Below are positions 33,866 through 42,949 of a stretch of 61,504 nt of DNA, piece by piece. The DNA comes from an uncultured Verrucomicrobiota bacterium (GTDB lineage Bacteria; Verrucomicrobiota; Verrucomicrobiia; Chthoniobacterales; JACTMZ01): NCBI GenBank assembly GCA_903953565.1, contig CAJBKE010000009.1, positions 1 to 61,504 on the forward strand. The letters are read 5' to 3'. The translations under genes and the position numbers were made by a program. The stretch's first letter is position 1, and every line of letters starts with the position of its first letter. The notes beneath the pieces were generated by a model. The model made no database searches. It was given only the letters and a program-made list of their open reading frames with translations, and was not told the DNA's origin.

Positions 33866-35380
33866 TTGAAAAGTTTTCTCCAATTCCTGCTCTTCGTGCT
33901 CGCCATCACGTTGGCCTTGGCCGGCCTTTATGCGTGGAAAAGCGGGCAATTCTCCGGCGCCCCGCCCGCCGCAACGGCGCCCGCCGCCAGTCATGCGCTG
34001 CCCAGCGTCAAACCGGCCTTGGGTGCGACGGCATTGCCCGGATTGTCGGCCCTCGACTCGGAATTCGGCCGGCTGGCCGAAGCGGTGATTCCCTCGGTGG
34101 TCAGCATCACCGCGCGCAAGCAGGGCGCAGTCGATCCCCGCGAAGAGATGCTCCGCCAATTTTTCGGCATGCGCCGCCCCATGCCTTCGGAAACTTACCC
34201 GCAGGGCTCGGGGGTCATCATTTCCGAAAACGGGCACGTGGTGACCAGCTTGCATGTCATCGAAGGGGCCAACGAGGTCACGGTGATCCTGAGCGATGGC
34301 CGTCGCCTGGGGACCGAATTGCTCGGTTATGACGAAGCGCTCGACATTGCTGTGCTCAAGGTTGCCGCCGACGGCCTGCGTCCGCTGGCCTTTGCCGACT
34401 CGGAAAAAGTGCGCGTGGGTCAGCTTGTTTTTGCCGTGGGTAATCCGTTCGGGCTGCAGGAAACCATCACGCAAGGCATCATCAGTGCCCGCGAGAGATT
34501 GTTTGCCAGCGAGACGGACAAAGAATTTTTCCAGACCGATGCCCCGATCAATCCGGGGAATTCGGGCGGCCCGCTGGTCAACATCCGCGGTGAGATCGTC
34601 GGCATCAACAATTTCATCTTTTCCCAATCGGGCGGCAGTCAGGGGATCGGCTTTGCCATTCCGGCCAATGCGGTGCGGCGTGTTGTCGATGACATCCTTC
34701 AGCCGGGCGGCAGCGCGCGTCCGGTTCTCGGTGTTGTCTTGCGGCCGTTGGACGAAGGGTTGGCGGCGCAACTCGGATTGCCCGATGCGCGCGGCGCCTT
34801 GGTCGATGCGGTCGGACCGGACACGCCGGCGGCGCAAGCGGGTATCCGCGCGGGCGACCTCATCGTCAAATTCAACGGGCGCGGCATCCAGAATTTCAAC
34901 GACCTGCGCCGCCGCGTGGCTCAGGCGAAAATCGGCGAAGAGTTACCGGTGGAAATTTTCCGCGATGGCAAGATCGTGTCGTTGAAGGTTCGTTTGGTCG
35001 AAGAGCAGCGGTCCGGCCGCACATTGCTGCCCGCCCCGCCGGCGGGCGGTGTCGTGCCGCAACCCATGCCGGCCCAACCTCCGGCCGCGGCGGGACGGAA
35101 CGCGCTCTCGGGTGTTTCCGTGACGGATGTCACGCCGGCGCTCGTCGCACGGTTCAAGCTCCCGGAGAATGTCGAGGGCGTGGTGGTGGAGTCGGTGCTT
35201 CCGGGGGCTCCCGCCGATGCCATTCTCCAGCCGGGCGATGCCATCGAGCAGGTCAATGACACCGCGGTGACGACAAAGGACGACTTTCTCGCGGCAACCG
35301 CGGCGTTGCCGCCCGGCGAGAGGGTCATTGTTTTGCTTTCGCGCGGACCGGTCCGTTCCTTCGCGGTGGTCGGCCCGTGA
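33866..35380 (+). CDS. Do/DegP-type periplasmic serine protease with two PDZ domains
   Basis: About 504 residues from TTG 33866 (LKSFLQFLLFVLAITLALAG as membrane anchor); an upstream in-frame codon inside the previous gene is possible. The trypsin-like triad is present: His in HVVTSLHVIEGAN, Asp in EALDIAVLKV, Ser in INPGNSGGPLVN. PDZ1 begins at about VLGVVLRPLDEGL and PDZ2 at about LSGVSVTDVTPAL; a Pro/Ala-rich linker separates them. It degrades or chaperones misfolded envelope proteins. It lies just before the three-gene cluster 35439-39285 on the same strand (58 bp gap). Confidence 0.9.
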   Translation: MKSFLQFLLFVLAITLALAGLYAWKSGQFSGAPPAATAPAASHALPSVKPALGATALPGLSALDSEFGRLAEAVIPSVVSITARKQGAVDPREEMLRQFFGMRRPMPSETYPQGSGVIISENGHVVTSLHVIEGANEVTVILSDGRRLGTELLGYDEALDIAVLKVAADGLRPLAFADSEKVRVGQLVFAVGNPFGLQETITQGIISARERLFASETDKEFFQTDAPINPGNSGGPLVNIRGEIVGINNFIFSQSGGSQGIGFAIPANAVRRVVDDILQPGGSARPVLGVVLRPLDEGLAAQLGLPDARGALVDAVGPDTPAAQAGIRAGDLIVKFNGRGIQNFNDLRRRVAQAKIGEELPVEIFRDGKIVSLKVRLVEEQRSGRTLLPAPPAGGVVPQPMPAQPPAAAGRNALSGVSVTDVTPALVARFKLPENVEGVVVESVLPGAPADAILQPGDAIEQVNDTAVTTKDDFLAATAALPPGERVIVLLSRGPVRSFAVVGP

Positions 35381-35438
35381 TCGGAGATGCTTACGGCCGT
35401 TGACTTGCACGTGCCGTGGGCGGCATGATTTGCCATCA

Positions 35439-36422
35439 ATGAAAACCCCGGTAGGCACGACATTCATCGTAGCCGCGAGTTTGCTCGGTCTGGCTGCCGT
35501 GGCGCAATTGGTTGCCATCCTGGTCTATTTCGGTCCGGGCTTTGCGCCTGCGCCCGCCGAGCCGGCGGTCGCGGTTGCGCCGACGCCCGTTGCGCCCGCC
35601 GAGCCCGCCGAGCCCGCGCCGACGCCCGAGGCGGTTCCGACCCCTCCGGAGACCGATCCGGCGGCCATGCAGGCGCGTTTGGATGAGCTGATGCGCGAGG
35701 CGCAGACCTTGGAGGGCGGTGCCTCGCCGGCTGCGGCTTTGATTCCACTGGAGGAAGCGCTCACCTTGCAACCCCGCAATCCGGAGTTGCTCCATCGGGT
35801 CGCGAGCCTGCACGAGAAGCTCGGACAAATCGAACTTGCCCAAGGCATCTGGAAAAATCTTCTCGATCTCGGGCCGGACGCGGGGCGCTTTCTCGACGTG
35901 GCGGAAATCCGTCTGCGCCTCCTGCGCCCGGAGACAGCGGCTGCGGCCGGCAACGAATTGCGCGACCAGGTCGGACTGCAGCCAGGTTCCTCGCTCGGCG
36001 TGGTCGACCTGACCCTCAAGGACGGCAGCGGGTCGGGGGTCAAAGATCTGCGCTTGGCCGTGAAGGCCCGGCCGGGCGACCTGATCGACGGGCGCAACGT
36101 GCGCATCAACGTCACATTTTACGAGATGATCAATGGCGAGGTCGTTCCCACCACCAGCCGCGTCCAATCGATGTGGTACACCACGCCGGTTGACTGGAAA
36201 GACGAGGGTATCGAGATCCTCGAGGTCAAATACGAGTTGCCGCGGGTCGGGCCCGACGGCGGTCCGCCGCCCACCTACTACGGCTACATGGTCAATATTT
36301 ACCACAACGGCCAGTTGCAGGACACGCGTTCCGATCCGGTGGACCTGCAGGAGCTGTTTCCGCCGCCGTTGAGCGAATTGCCCGACAACGCCGCTGTCGG
36401 CGATACCGGCACGCTGCCGTGA
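35439..36422 (+). CDS. Membrane-anchored Pro/Ala-rich protein with TPR-like segment
   Basis: A 327-residue protein from ATG 35439. Residues 7-30 are a transmembrane segment, followed by a linker of Ala-Pro-Val-Glu repeats (about 33-70), a helical TPR-like stretch (EEALTLQPRNPELLHRVASL), then a beta-rich C-terminal domain (VNVTFYEM..., WYTTPVDWKDEGIEI). No known family was recognised. Its stop overlaps the start of the next gene by 4 bp (GTGA), so it should be made together with the receiver-pseudokinase-SUMF1 protein. It is probably an envelope-facing partner. Confidence 0.75.
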   Translation: MKTPVGTTFIVAASLLGLAAVAQLVAILVYFGPGFAPAPAEPAVAVAPTPVAPAEPAEPAPTPEAVPTPPETDPAAMQARLDELMREAQTLEGGASPAAALIPLEEALTLQPRNPELLHRVASLHEKLGQIELAQGIWKNLLDLGPDAGRFLDVAEIRLRLLRPETAAAAGNELRDQVGLQPGSSLGVVDLTLKDGSGSGVKDLRLAVKARPGDLIDGRNVRINVTFYEMINGEVVPTTSRVQSMWYTTPVDWKDEGIEILEVKYELPRVGPDGGPPPTYYGYMVNIYHNGQLQDTRSDPVDLQELFPPPLSELPDNAAVGDTGTLP

Positions 36423-38389
36423 CCAAGATTCTTCTGGTTGACGACGAGAGCCATGTGCTCGAGGCGTGGAAGGCACTGCTCGAATCGGCGGTGTCGTGCG
36501 AGGTTCGCGTCGCTTCGGTCGCAGGCGAGGCGTTGAAGGAAGCCCGGTCTTGGGGTGGTCCCGATGTCTTGATCACTGATGTGGTCATGGAGCCGATGGA
36601 CGGCTTCCGTCTGCGCGAGATGCTCGCCGCGGAATTTCCCGCCATGCGTGCCATATTCGTCAGCGGCTACGATCTCTCCGCCTATGCCGATCGCACTGCC
36701 GGTGCCACGGTCCTGACTAAGCCGGTGACCGCGGAGCAATTGGCGGCGGCGATCAGTCTGCCGTCCGCACCTGCCGTGGATGCCGCGCCATCGCTGCGGC
36801 AGGAACCCGGTGTGGGGGTCACCATCGGGGCTTACTATTTGCAGGAGTCGGGCGGGAGTAGTGGCGATGTGTCCGACTATATCGCTTGGCAGCAAAGCAT
36901 GTCGCGCCACGTCATGCTTCATTTGCTCGAAAGCAAACAAGCCGGGCAATCCGGCGCGGTGGAGGCTTTTTTGGCCGACGCGCGCGCCAAGGCGGCAGTC
37001 ACCCACCCGTATCTTCTCGCTGTGCACGAGGCCGGGGAGGCTGACGGGCATTATTTTTTCACTTCCGATCTCGTGCCGGGGCACACGCTGGCGGCCTACG
37101 CAGCGGCGGGCCAGCCGCTCGATGAACGGGTCATCCTCAACGCCCTGCGCATGGCCGCAGAAGTGTCCGAGCATTTCAAGAAACACGGCCTCTCTCGTCG
37201 TCCCATCCTGCCGTCTGATGTCCTCTTGGACGCCGCGATGCGTCCGCGGTTGGCCAATGTCGCGCAGGCGACGGCGGGGGACGTCAACGAACCGCAGGAA
37301 GTGCGTGCCATGGCCGCGGCGCTCGCTGTCATAACCGAACCGAACAGTCCGGCCGCGGCTGCGGTGGCCTCGCTGGCCGCCAATGCGGACCAAGGTTGGA
37401 CGGCTGCTTTGCCCCTGGTCGCGGCGGCCAAGCCCGCAGCGGCGCCGAAAGACGTCGGGCGCGTGACGGCGCGCTCGGACAAATCCAAACAGATCGTCGC
37501 GCTTTCGCGGCAGCAGCAGAAAAAGCGGTTGCTGGTCACCGCCGGTCTTTCTTTGCTTCTTCTCCTCGTCGGTCTGGCTGCGCTCTTCCGATTCTTCGGC
37601 GGCGGCAACCGCACGATCACTTCGCGCCAGGTCGAAATTCCGGCCGGCGAATTCATTTACCAAGACGGCGAAAAGGCGAATCTCCCCGCGTTCTGGATCG
37701 ACGAGCACGAGGTGACGATTGCCGACTACAAGGAATTTCTCGACTACCTCGAGGCGAATCCGGGCGAGGCGAAAAATTTCGCGCATCCCGACATGCCGGA
37801 GGGCAAATCGCACGTGCCTCTCGATTGGGCCGACAACAAGCAACTCGAGCCGCCCATGCCCGGCTATTACACCCGTGCCGTGCGCTGGAAACAATACAAG
37901 GAGGCGCCTCTCGATGTGGACTCGCCGGTCTTCAACGTCGATTGGTTCGACGCTTACGCTTACGCCAAATGGAAAGGCCGCCGTCTGCCGACCGAGCAGG
38001 AATGGGAAAAAGCGGCCCGCGGCACCGACGGCCGCAAATATCCGTGGGGCAACGAGGAAGATCCGAAACGCGCCAGCACCGGCAGTGACTTCGATCCGAA
38101 TCCGAAAAAAGGCGGCGGCACCGACGGTTACAAACGCTGGTCGCCTGCCAACCAGCCGGAGGGCGATGCGAGTATCTACGGCATCCGTGGTATGGCGGGG
38201 AATGTTTCCGAGTGGACGGCCACCATGGCCCCGTCCGAGGACGGCATGGGCGGCGAAGTGCCGGTCATCCGCGGCGGCAACTGGAACAACCCGGAGCATA
38301 ACGTCACACGCCGGCGCGCCATCCTCGATCCCCTTCAGCCGCAGGACACACTCGGGTTTCGCACCGTGTCCGACACCCCGCCGAAATGA
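36419..38389 (+). CDS. Receiver - pseudokinase - TM - SUMF1 fusion protein
   Basis: A 656-residue protein from GTG 36419. Residues 1-115 are a CheY-like receiver: acid pair Asp9/Asp10, phosphoacceptor Asp54 (LITDVVMEPMDG) and TKP Lys101. Residues about 132-305 resemble a Ser/Thr kinase, but the Lys of strand 3, the HRD Asp and DFG are not seen (catalytic-loop region reads RRPILPSDVLLD, then ANVAQA), so it is a pseudokinase. Residues 371-393 are a transmembrane helix. Residues 402-656 are a SUMF1/FGE-sulfatase domain (PAGEFIYQDGE, RLPTEQEWEKAARG, GNVSEWT, RGGNW) lacking any Cys, so not a formylglycine enzyme. Kinase-SUMF1 pairs are known in PVC bacteria (Chlamydia Pkn1); an added receiver is unusual. 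Confidence 0.85.
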   Translation: MTKILLVDDESHVLEAWKALLESAVSCEVRVASVAGEALKEARSWGGPDVLITDVVMEPMDGFRLREMLAAEFPAMRAIFVSGYDLSAYADRTAGATVLTKPVTAEQLAAAISLPSAPAVDAAPSLRQEPGVGVTIGAYYLQESGGSSGDVSDYIAWQQSMSRHVMLHLLESKQAGQSGAVEAFLADARAKAAVTHPYLLAVHEAGEADGHYFFTSDLVPGHTLAAYAAAGQPLDERVILNALRMAAEVSEHFKKHGLSRRPILPSDVLLDAAMRPRLANVAQATAGDVNEPQEVRAMAAALAVITEPNSPAAAAVASLAANADQGWTAALPLVAAAKPAAAPKDVGRVTARSDKSKQIVALSRQQQKKRLLVTAGLSLLLLLVGLAALFRFFGGGNRTITSRQVEIPAGEFIYQDGEKANLPAFWIDEHEVTIADYKEFLDYLEANPGEAKNFAHPDMPEGKSHVPLDWADNKQLEPPMPGYYTRAVRWKQYKEAPLDVDSPVFNVDWFDAYAYAKWKGRRLPTEQEWEKAARGTDGRKYPWGNEEDPKRASTGSDFDPNPKKGGGTDGYKRWSPANQPEGDASIYGIRGMAGNVSEWTATMAPSEDGMGGEVPVIRGGNWNNPEHNVTRRRAILDPLQPQDTLGFRTVSDTPPK

Positions 38390-39285
38390 CCCCTCGCTTC
38401 CCTTCGATTCTCGCCCTTGTGGCGGGTGCCCTGCTGCTCGCCGGCGCGGCCGAGCAGGCGGCGGCTCAGGTCCGCGTGGACATCTCCTTCAAGCGGAAGC
38501 TTTATGTCATGTATGAGCCGCTCATCGCCACGGTGACGATCAACAACCTCAGCGGTCGCCCGCTCCTGCTCGAAAATTCTGATCATCACCGCTGGTTCGG
38601 TTTCAATATCGAAACGGCTGAAGGCCGCATCGTTCCGCCCATCAATCCCGACTACGCGCTGGCCCCGGCCGCGGTCGGCCCGGGCGAGAAGTTGACCCGC
38701 TCGGTGAATCTCACGCCGCTTTTCCCCTTGCACGACTTCGGTCTCTACCGGGTGAAGGCGACTGTTTATGTCAGTTCTTTCGGTCGGTATTTCAGCTCGC
38801 CGCCTTTGGCCGTCGAAATCACCGATGGCCGGCCCATCTGGCAGGAAGTGGTTGGTTTGCCCGGAGGCGAAGGCAAGCCCGAGCTACGCACCATCACCTT
38901 GCTGGCCCACAAGTTGTCGCGCAGCACGCGGCTTTATGTCCGCATCGAAGACCGCGAACGCGGCCGCGTCTATGCCACGCACCAACTCGGTCAATTCCTG
39001 ACCTTCGGCCGGCCGGAGGTGATGCTCGATGTCGATAACCAGATCCACATCTTGCAGAACACCTTGCCGAAGCAATTCCTCTACACCCATCTCGGGCTCG
39101 GCGGGGAAGTTCTCGGTCAGCAGGCCTACCGCGAGGCCGGTTCACGCCCGACTCTGGCCAAAAAAGAGGGGGGGACCGTCGGGGTCAAGGGCGGCAAACC
39201 GTTCACTCCCGGGGAGGAAGAGGCTCAAACGGAGGGAGCGACGGACAAATTGGGCGACCGGCCCGTGCCTTTGCCGGGTTCCTGA
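38386..39285 (+). CDS. Exported protein of unknown function, cluster with SUMF1 gene
   Basis: A 299-residue protein from ATG 38386, overlapping the previous stop by 4 bp. The signal peptide (residues about 5-26, ending AEQAAAQ) is followed by an Ig-like beta domain (VDISFKRKLYVMYEPLIATVTINNLSGRPLLLEN) and a second beta-rich part with a Lys/Gly-rich tail. No family was recognised. The translational coupling suggests it is a periplasmic component of the same module as the anchored protein and the receiver-SUMF1 fusion. Confidence 0.75.
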   Translation: MTPRFPSILALVAGALLLAGAAEQAAAQVRVDISFKRKLYVMYEPLIATVTINNLSGRPLLLENSDHHRWFGFNIETAEGRIVPPINPDYALAPAAVGPGEKLTRSVNLTPLFPLHDFGLYRVKATVYVSSFGRYFSSPPLAVEITDGRPIWQEVVGLPGGEGKPELRTITLLAHKLSRSTRLYVRIEDRERGRVYATHQLGQFLTFGRPEVMLDVDNQIHILQNTLPKQFLYTHLGLGGEVLGQQAYREAGSRPTLAKKEGGTVGVKGGKPFTPGEEEAQTEGATDKLGDRPVPLPGS

Positions 39286-39360
39286 GCGGGGCGAAAAGCC
39301 TTGCGCCCCCTAGCGGTGGCCGTTAGTGTCCCGCCCCCTTCCAAACGGAAAATTTTATCC

Positions 39361-40092
39361 ATGGCTGCAGCATCAAAGAAAAAAAACCCCGCGAAATCCG
39401 CCAAAAAGCCGGCGGCCAAAAAAGCATCCGCCCCGGCGAAAAAGAAGCCTGCGGCCCCCAAGAAGCCTGTCGCCAAGAAAAAACCCGCCGCGCCCAAGGC
39501 ACCGGCCAAAAAAGCGGCCGCGGTCAAAGTTCCCGCGCGCCCCAAAGGCCGCGCCACCAAAGCTCCGCTCGTCGGCATGCGCGACCTGCTCGCCTTCGGC
39601 CAGCCGGTCGACAAATCCCGCCGCCTCAATCCGTGGTTGAAAAAGCAGCAACTCCGTCTGCTTGCCCTCAAGGACACGCTGCTCGATTCCATGACCGGTG
39701 TGGCGCGCGACAATCTCCGCACGGGCCACGATTCCCACGAGGTCTCGGCGCACGGTCTGCACCAAGCCGATGCGGGCAGCGATGCCTATGACCGCGATTT
39801 CGCACTTAGTCTCCTTTCACAGGAGCAGGACGCGCTGTTTGAAATCGACGAAGCGCTCAAGCGGCTCGCCAAAGGCACCTACGGTGTCTGCGAGATGAGC
39901 GGCAAAAACATTCCGAAGGCCCGACTCGAAGCCCGCCCGTTCGCGCGCTTCACCGTCGAGTGCCAAGGCGAAATCGAAAAGAAAAACCGCTTCAGCCGTG
40001 TTCGCCAACCGATCGGCCGTCTCTTCGAGACGATCGAGGAGGAAGGTGGCGAGGACTCCGACGAGGAATCCACGGCCGAAAGCAAAGACTGA
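39361..40092 (+). CDS. DksA/TraR-like protein with histone-H1-like N-terminal tail
   Basis: A 243-residue protein from ATG 39361. Residues 1-65 are Lys/Ala/Pro repeats (AKKPAAKKA, KKPAAPKKP), like histone H1 or HC tails of PVC bacteria. Residues 90-215 match the DksA coiled coil and zinc-finger region (EIDEALKRLAKGTYGVCEMSGKNIPKARLEARP), but only Cys177 and Cys201 remain of the four zinc ligands. A role as RNA-polymerase-binding regulator (DksA) or DNA-binding protein is inferred from architecture. It stands just upstream of rpmG and rpsR, with 6 bp to the next ATG. Confidence 0.8.
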   Translation: MAAASKKKNPAKSAKKPAAKKASAPAKKKPAAPKKPVAKKKPAAPKAPAKKAAAVKVPARPKGRATKAPLVGMRDLLAFGQPVDKSRRLNPWLKKQQLRLLALKDTLLDSMTGVARDNLRTGHDSHEVSAHGLHQADAGSDAYDRDFALSLLSQEQDALFEIDEALKRLAKGTYGVCEMSGKNIPKARLEARPFARFTVECQGEIEKKNRFSRVRQPIGRLFETIEEEGGEDSDEESTAESKD

Positions 40093-40098
40093 AAAACC

Positions 40099-40272
40099 AT
40101 GGCACAGGACATCATTACTCTCGAGTGCACCGAGGCCGCCGCCGAAGGCAAGCCGGTCTCGCGCTACATGAGCACCCGCAACAAAAAGAGCCCGCGCACG
40201 CCGAGCCGGCTGGAGAAAAAGAAATACAATCCGCATCTCCGCCGCCACACGCTGCACCGCGAGACCAAATAA
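40099..40272 (+). CDS. rpmG: 50S ribosomal protein L33
   Basis: A 57-residue protein, [13 protein letters not shown] at the start and [14 protein letters not shown] at the end, the L33 pattern (S-R-Y-x-T-x-K-N then K-Y-xP-x-x-R-x-H-T). The zinc-ribbon cysteines are absent except Cys10, so it is the Cys-minus type. It starts 6 bp after the DksA-like gene and is 6 bp before rpsR, so it is probably in one transcription unit. Confidence 0.95.
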   Translation: MAQDIITLECTEAAAEGKPVSRYMSTRNKKSPRTPSRLEKKKYNPHLRRHTLHRETK

Positions 40273-40278
40273 TCCGAC

Positions 40279-40518
40279 ATGCAACCCAAGACACCCAAAC
40301 GCCGCGCCGCCATGCGCCGGGCCAACCGTCCGATGCCGCGTCGCCGTATCGACCTGACGGTCGAAGCCATCGACTACAAAAATCCCGAATTGCTGAAACG
40401 CTTCGTCACCGAGAGCGGCAAGATCCTGCCGCGCCGACTGACGGGCGTGCCGGCGCACCTGCATCGCCGCATCACCAACGCGATCAAGCGCGCCCGTTCC
40501 GTCCTGCTCCTTCGCTAG
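40279..40518 (+). CDS. rpsR: 30S ribosomal protein S18
   Basis: A 79-residue S18, the small-subunit protein that binds 16S rRNA with S6. Motifs: [23 protein letters not shown] followed by a basic C-terminus [15 protein letters not shown], with typical length. It follows rpmG by 6 bp. Its last 35 bases overlap, tail to tail, the 3' end of the AsmA-like gene on the other strand. Confidence 0.96.
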   Translation: MQPKTPKRRAAMRRANRPMPRRRIDLTVEAIDYKNPELLKRFVTESGKILPRRLTGVPAHLHRRITNAIKRARSVLLLR

Positions 40519-42916
40519 ACGGCGCGCGGCCGCCTTCCTGCTTCTTGCCTTCCTCGTCGGGGCTTCTCGAGGGGACTTTGGGCAATGCTTTCGGCCGCCA
40601 CTGCGGATCGGACAACTTTCCGTCCGACACGTATTCCAGTAGTTTGCTCACCGGATAGAGCAGCAATCCGGGCACGCCTTGCGCGTTGATGCGGACCGAG
40701 AAATCCATCGCGTCGCGCAGGAAAAAGAGCGAGCCCTGACCGATCATGCTGAATCCTTGGCCGATGATATCGAGGTTGTCCGTGCGGATCTCGCCCTTGG
40801 ACACACGGAAGTCGCAGGTAGCTTTGCGAGCCGTCTGATACCCAGCGCCGGGCAGGACAGCACCGAGCACGGCTGAGAGGGGACCGAGCACCGGAATGGC
40901 GAATACATCGCCGTCCTCCAGGAGGAGATTCCCGTTGCCGAGCATCTGCCCGGCCTGGCCAGGGACGAAAGTGAATTTGTAGCGGCCGCTGACCAGGCCT
41001 TGGGATCCTTTGTAGTCGAAGTAGAGACGGGTCAATGTTTCGAAGTTTACCCGGTTGAGTTCGACGTCCATTTTCTGCGGTGTGCCGGGCTGGCCGGTGG
41101 CTATGTCGGCCGCGAGTTTCACCTCGCCTCCGAAGAGTCGCGCCGAGGGAACATCGACCTTGATTTGGCGTCCCGCGAATTCGAGTGATCCGGTGGTCGC
41201 GCCGAAATTGAGCGTCTCGCCCAGCAGGTCGTAATCGAGTCCCTGCGGTGCGTTGAAGTTGGCCCATAGGCGCGTCTGCGAAGGATCTTCCAGTCCAATC
41301 ACGCCGCCGACCGTGACTTCGGGCGGTGCTTTGAAACGGTAGGGTTTGGTTTCCGCCGCAACCCTGGGATCGGCCCATTGCAAGACGTCGAAGACATTCA
41401 TCGTGCTGCGCACACTATCGAGCCGGACTTGCCGCCGTCCGAAGTCGTAGGTGAATGCGCCCGAACCCGAACCCTCCGGACGGGTCACGCGGATATTGCT
41501 CAGCGTGAGGGCGAGATCCTGGAAGCCAACGTCCGCTGTCGCGTTGTCCATCAGCGAGTCGTGGATGGAGGTGCGCCCGAACTGCACCTTTCCCGCAGCC
41601 TTGAGGCTGGCGGTGTCCAGCTTTGCCCCGCGCGCTTCGAAGCGGATCTTGGGCCGCTCGAGGAAACGCAATTGCAGTTTGGCCAGATTGCCGCGGTCGC
41701 GCTCGCTCAGGAATGCGGTGAGGGGCGAGGGATCCGCGTGGCATTCCACGCGCAGCCGCACGTCGCCGGGTTGCTTCATCAAATCACCGCGAATCTTGCC
41801 TCCGCCGAGGCCGATGGTTGCGTCGCTGATGTAAAGATCGCCGTCGCGCCAGGCGAAGCCGCTGGCCAGGCTGTCGAATTTGACGCCGCGGAAAGAGAAG
41901 GAGCGAGCCGAGGCTGTTCCGAGCACTTGCACGCGCCGCGGACTGCCCGGCTCGATTTCGAGGCTGCCCTGCACGGTCGGCGGTGTGGCGAATTTCAATT
42001 CGCCCCACGAGCCGCCGGGCCGAAACTCTTCCAGCCACGGCGCAGGATCGAGGCTGGAACTCCAGTCCGCTTGTCCCCGGCCGGTTGCCATGTTCCATTG
42101 GCCCGTCAGATCGAAGGCGCCGCGCTTGGCATCGCGCGCCGCGAGACGCGCCACGGAAAAGATGCGCTCGACGTAGGACGCATCCATCCGGATGTCCCGC
42201 AATTCCACCGCGCCGTAGTTGGCGCGCTCGGCCAACAAGCGGATGCGCGGCAATTGCAAGGAAGAGGCCACACCGGCCTGTGCGGAAAATTCTATTTCCA
42301 GCTCGGGCGGCTTATCGCCGAAATCCATCCCTTCGACGATTTCCAGAATCTTCGCGATCTCCGAAGGGATGGCGATGGTCGAATCATCGCCCGCCGGTCC
42401 GGCCAGTGCGACCTGCCCCGTAGCGACGACGTCGATGCCTTGCAGATTGAATCTCGCCAAGGGAACGCTGACCACCCCGTCGGCCAGCATGAGTCGCGCG
42501 CGGGCTTTGGTCAGGCGAAGGGTCTGCGTCACACCACCCGTGCTGACGAGGGGCAGGAAAAGTTGTGCCCCGCGCAGATCGAGGGCGTTGAGTTCGACTT
42601 CTCCGCGCACCAGGCGCCGCCAGTTGAGCGAAACCGCCGCGCGGTCCACCGCGACCTCCGGCTTGTCGGGCAGCTTTTCCGAACGCATCCGAACCTTGTC
42701 GAGGACGAGACCTTCGATCGGACTGAGCCGCATGCGGTCGAATTGCAATTGCAACCCCGCGCGGGCCGCGGCGTCGACGAGGGACGGATGGAAGGCGCGG
42801 GGCAATCCGGCGAAGTGCAGCCAGAGCAAGACACCGGGCACGACCACGAGGAAGAAAACCTGCGCGGCACGCAACAGCGTCTTCAGGGTGTGATGCGTGA
42901 AAATCCGCCAGGACAT
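40484..42916 (-). CDS. AsmA/YhdP-like envelope protein
   Basis: An 810-residue protein with an N-terminal membrane anchor ([17 protein letters not shown]) and a long periplasmic beta-rich region, the layout of AsmA-like proteins that help move lipids to the outer membrane. The C-terminal part ([39 protein letters not shown], then [22 protein letters not shown]) is the AsmA_2/DUF3971-type segment. The last residues ([14 protein letters not shown]) are read from DNA overlapping rpsR. Exact subfamily not assigned. Confidence 0.75.
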   Translation of the reverse strand: MSWRIFTHHTLKTLLRAAQVFFLVVVPGVLLWLHFAGLPRAFHPSLVDAAARAGLQLQFDRMRLSPIEGLVLDKVRMRSEKLPDKPEVAVDRAAVSLNWRRLVRGEVELNALDLRGAQLFLPLVSTGGVTQTLRLTKARARLMLADGVVSVPLARFNLQGIDVVATGQVALAGPAGDDSTIAIPSEIAKILEIVEGMDFGDKPPELEIEFSAQAGVASSLQLPRIRLLAERANYGAVELRDIRMDASYVERIFSVARLAARDAKRGAFDLTGQWNMATGRGQADWSSSLDPAPWLEEFRPGGSWGELKFATPPTVQGSLEIEPGSPRRVQVLGTASARSFSFRGVKFDSLASGFAWRDGDLYISDATIGLGGGKIRGDLMKQPGDVRLRVECHADPSPLTAFLSERDRGNLAKLQLRFLERPKIRFEARGAKLDTASLKAAGKVQFGRTSIHDSLMDNATADVGFQDLALTLSNIRVTRPEGSGSGAFTYDFGRRQVRLDSVRSTMNVFDVLQWADPRVAAETKPYRFKAPPEVTVGGVIGLEDPSQTRLWANFNAPQGLDYDLLGETLNFGATTGSLEFAGRQIKVDVPSARLFGGEVKLAADIATGQPGTPQKMDVELNRVNFETLTRLYFDYKGSQGLVSGRYKFTFVPGQAGQMLGNGNLLLEDGDVFAIPVLGPLSAVLGAVLPGAGYQTARKATCDFRVSKGEIRTDNLDIIGQGFSMIGQGSLFFLRDAMDFSVRINAQGVPGLLLYPVSKLLEYVSDGKLSDPQWRPKALPKVPSRSPDEEGKKQEGGRAPSSEGAGRNGRA

Positions 42917-42949
42917 GGACGTTCAAGGTAGCAACCGGGTTCCGCCTTG

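Noticed and set aside
41378-42931. 517-codon plus-strand frame
   Set aside because: Antisense to the AsmA-like gene; no domain or plausible signal.
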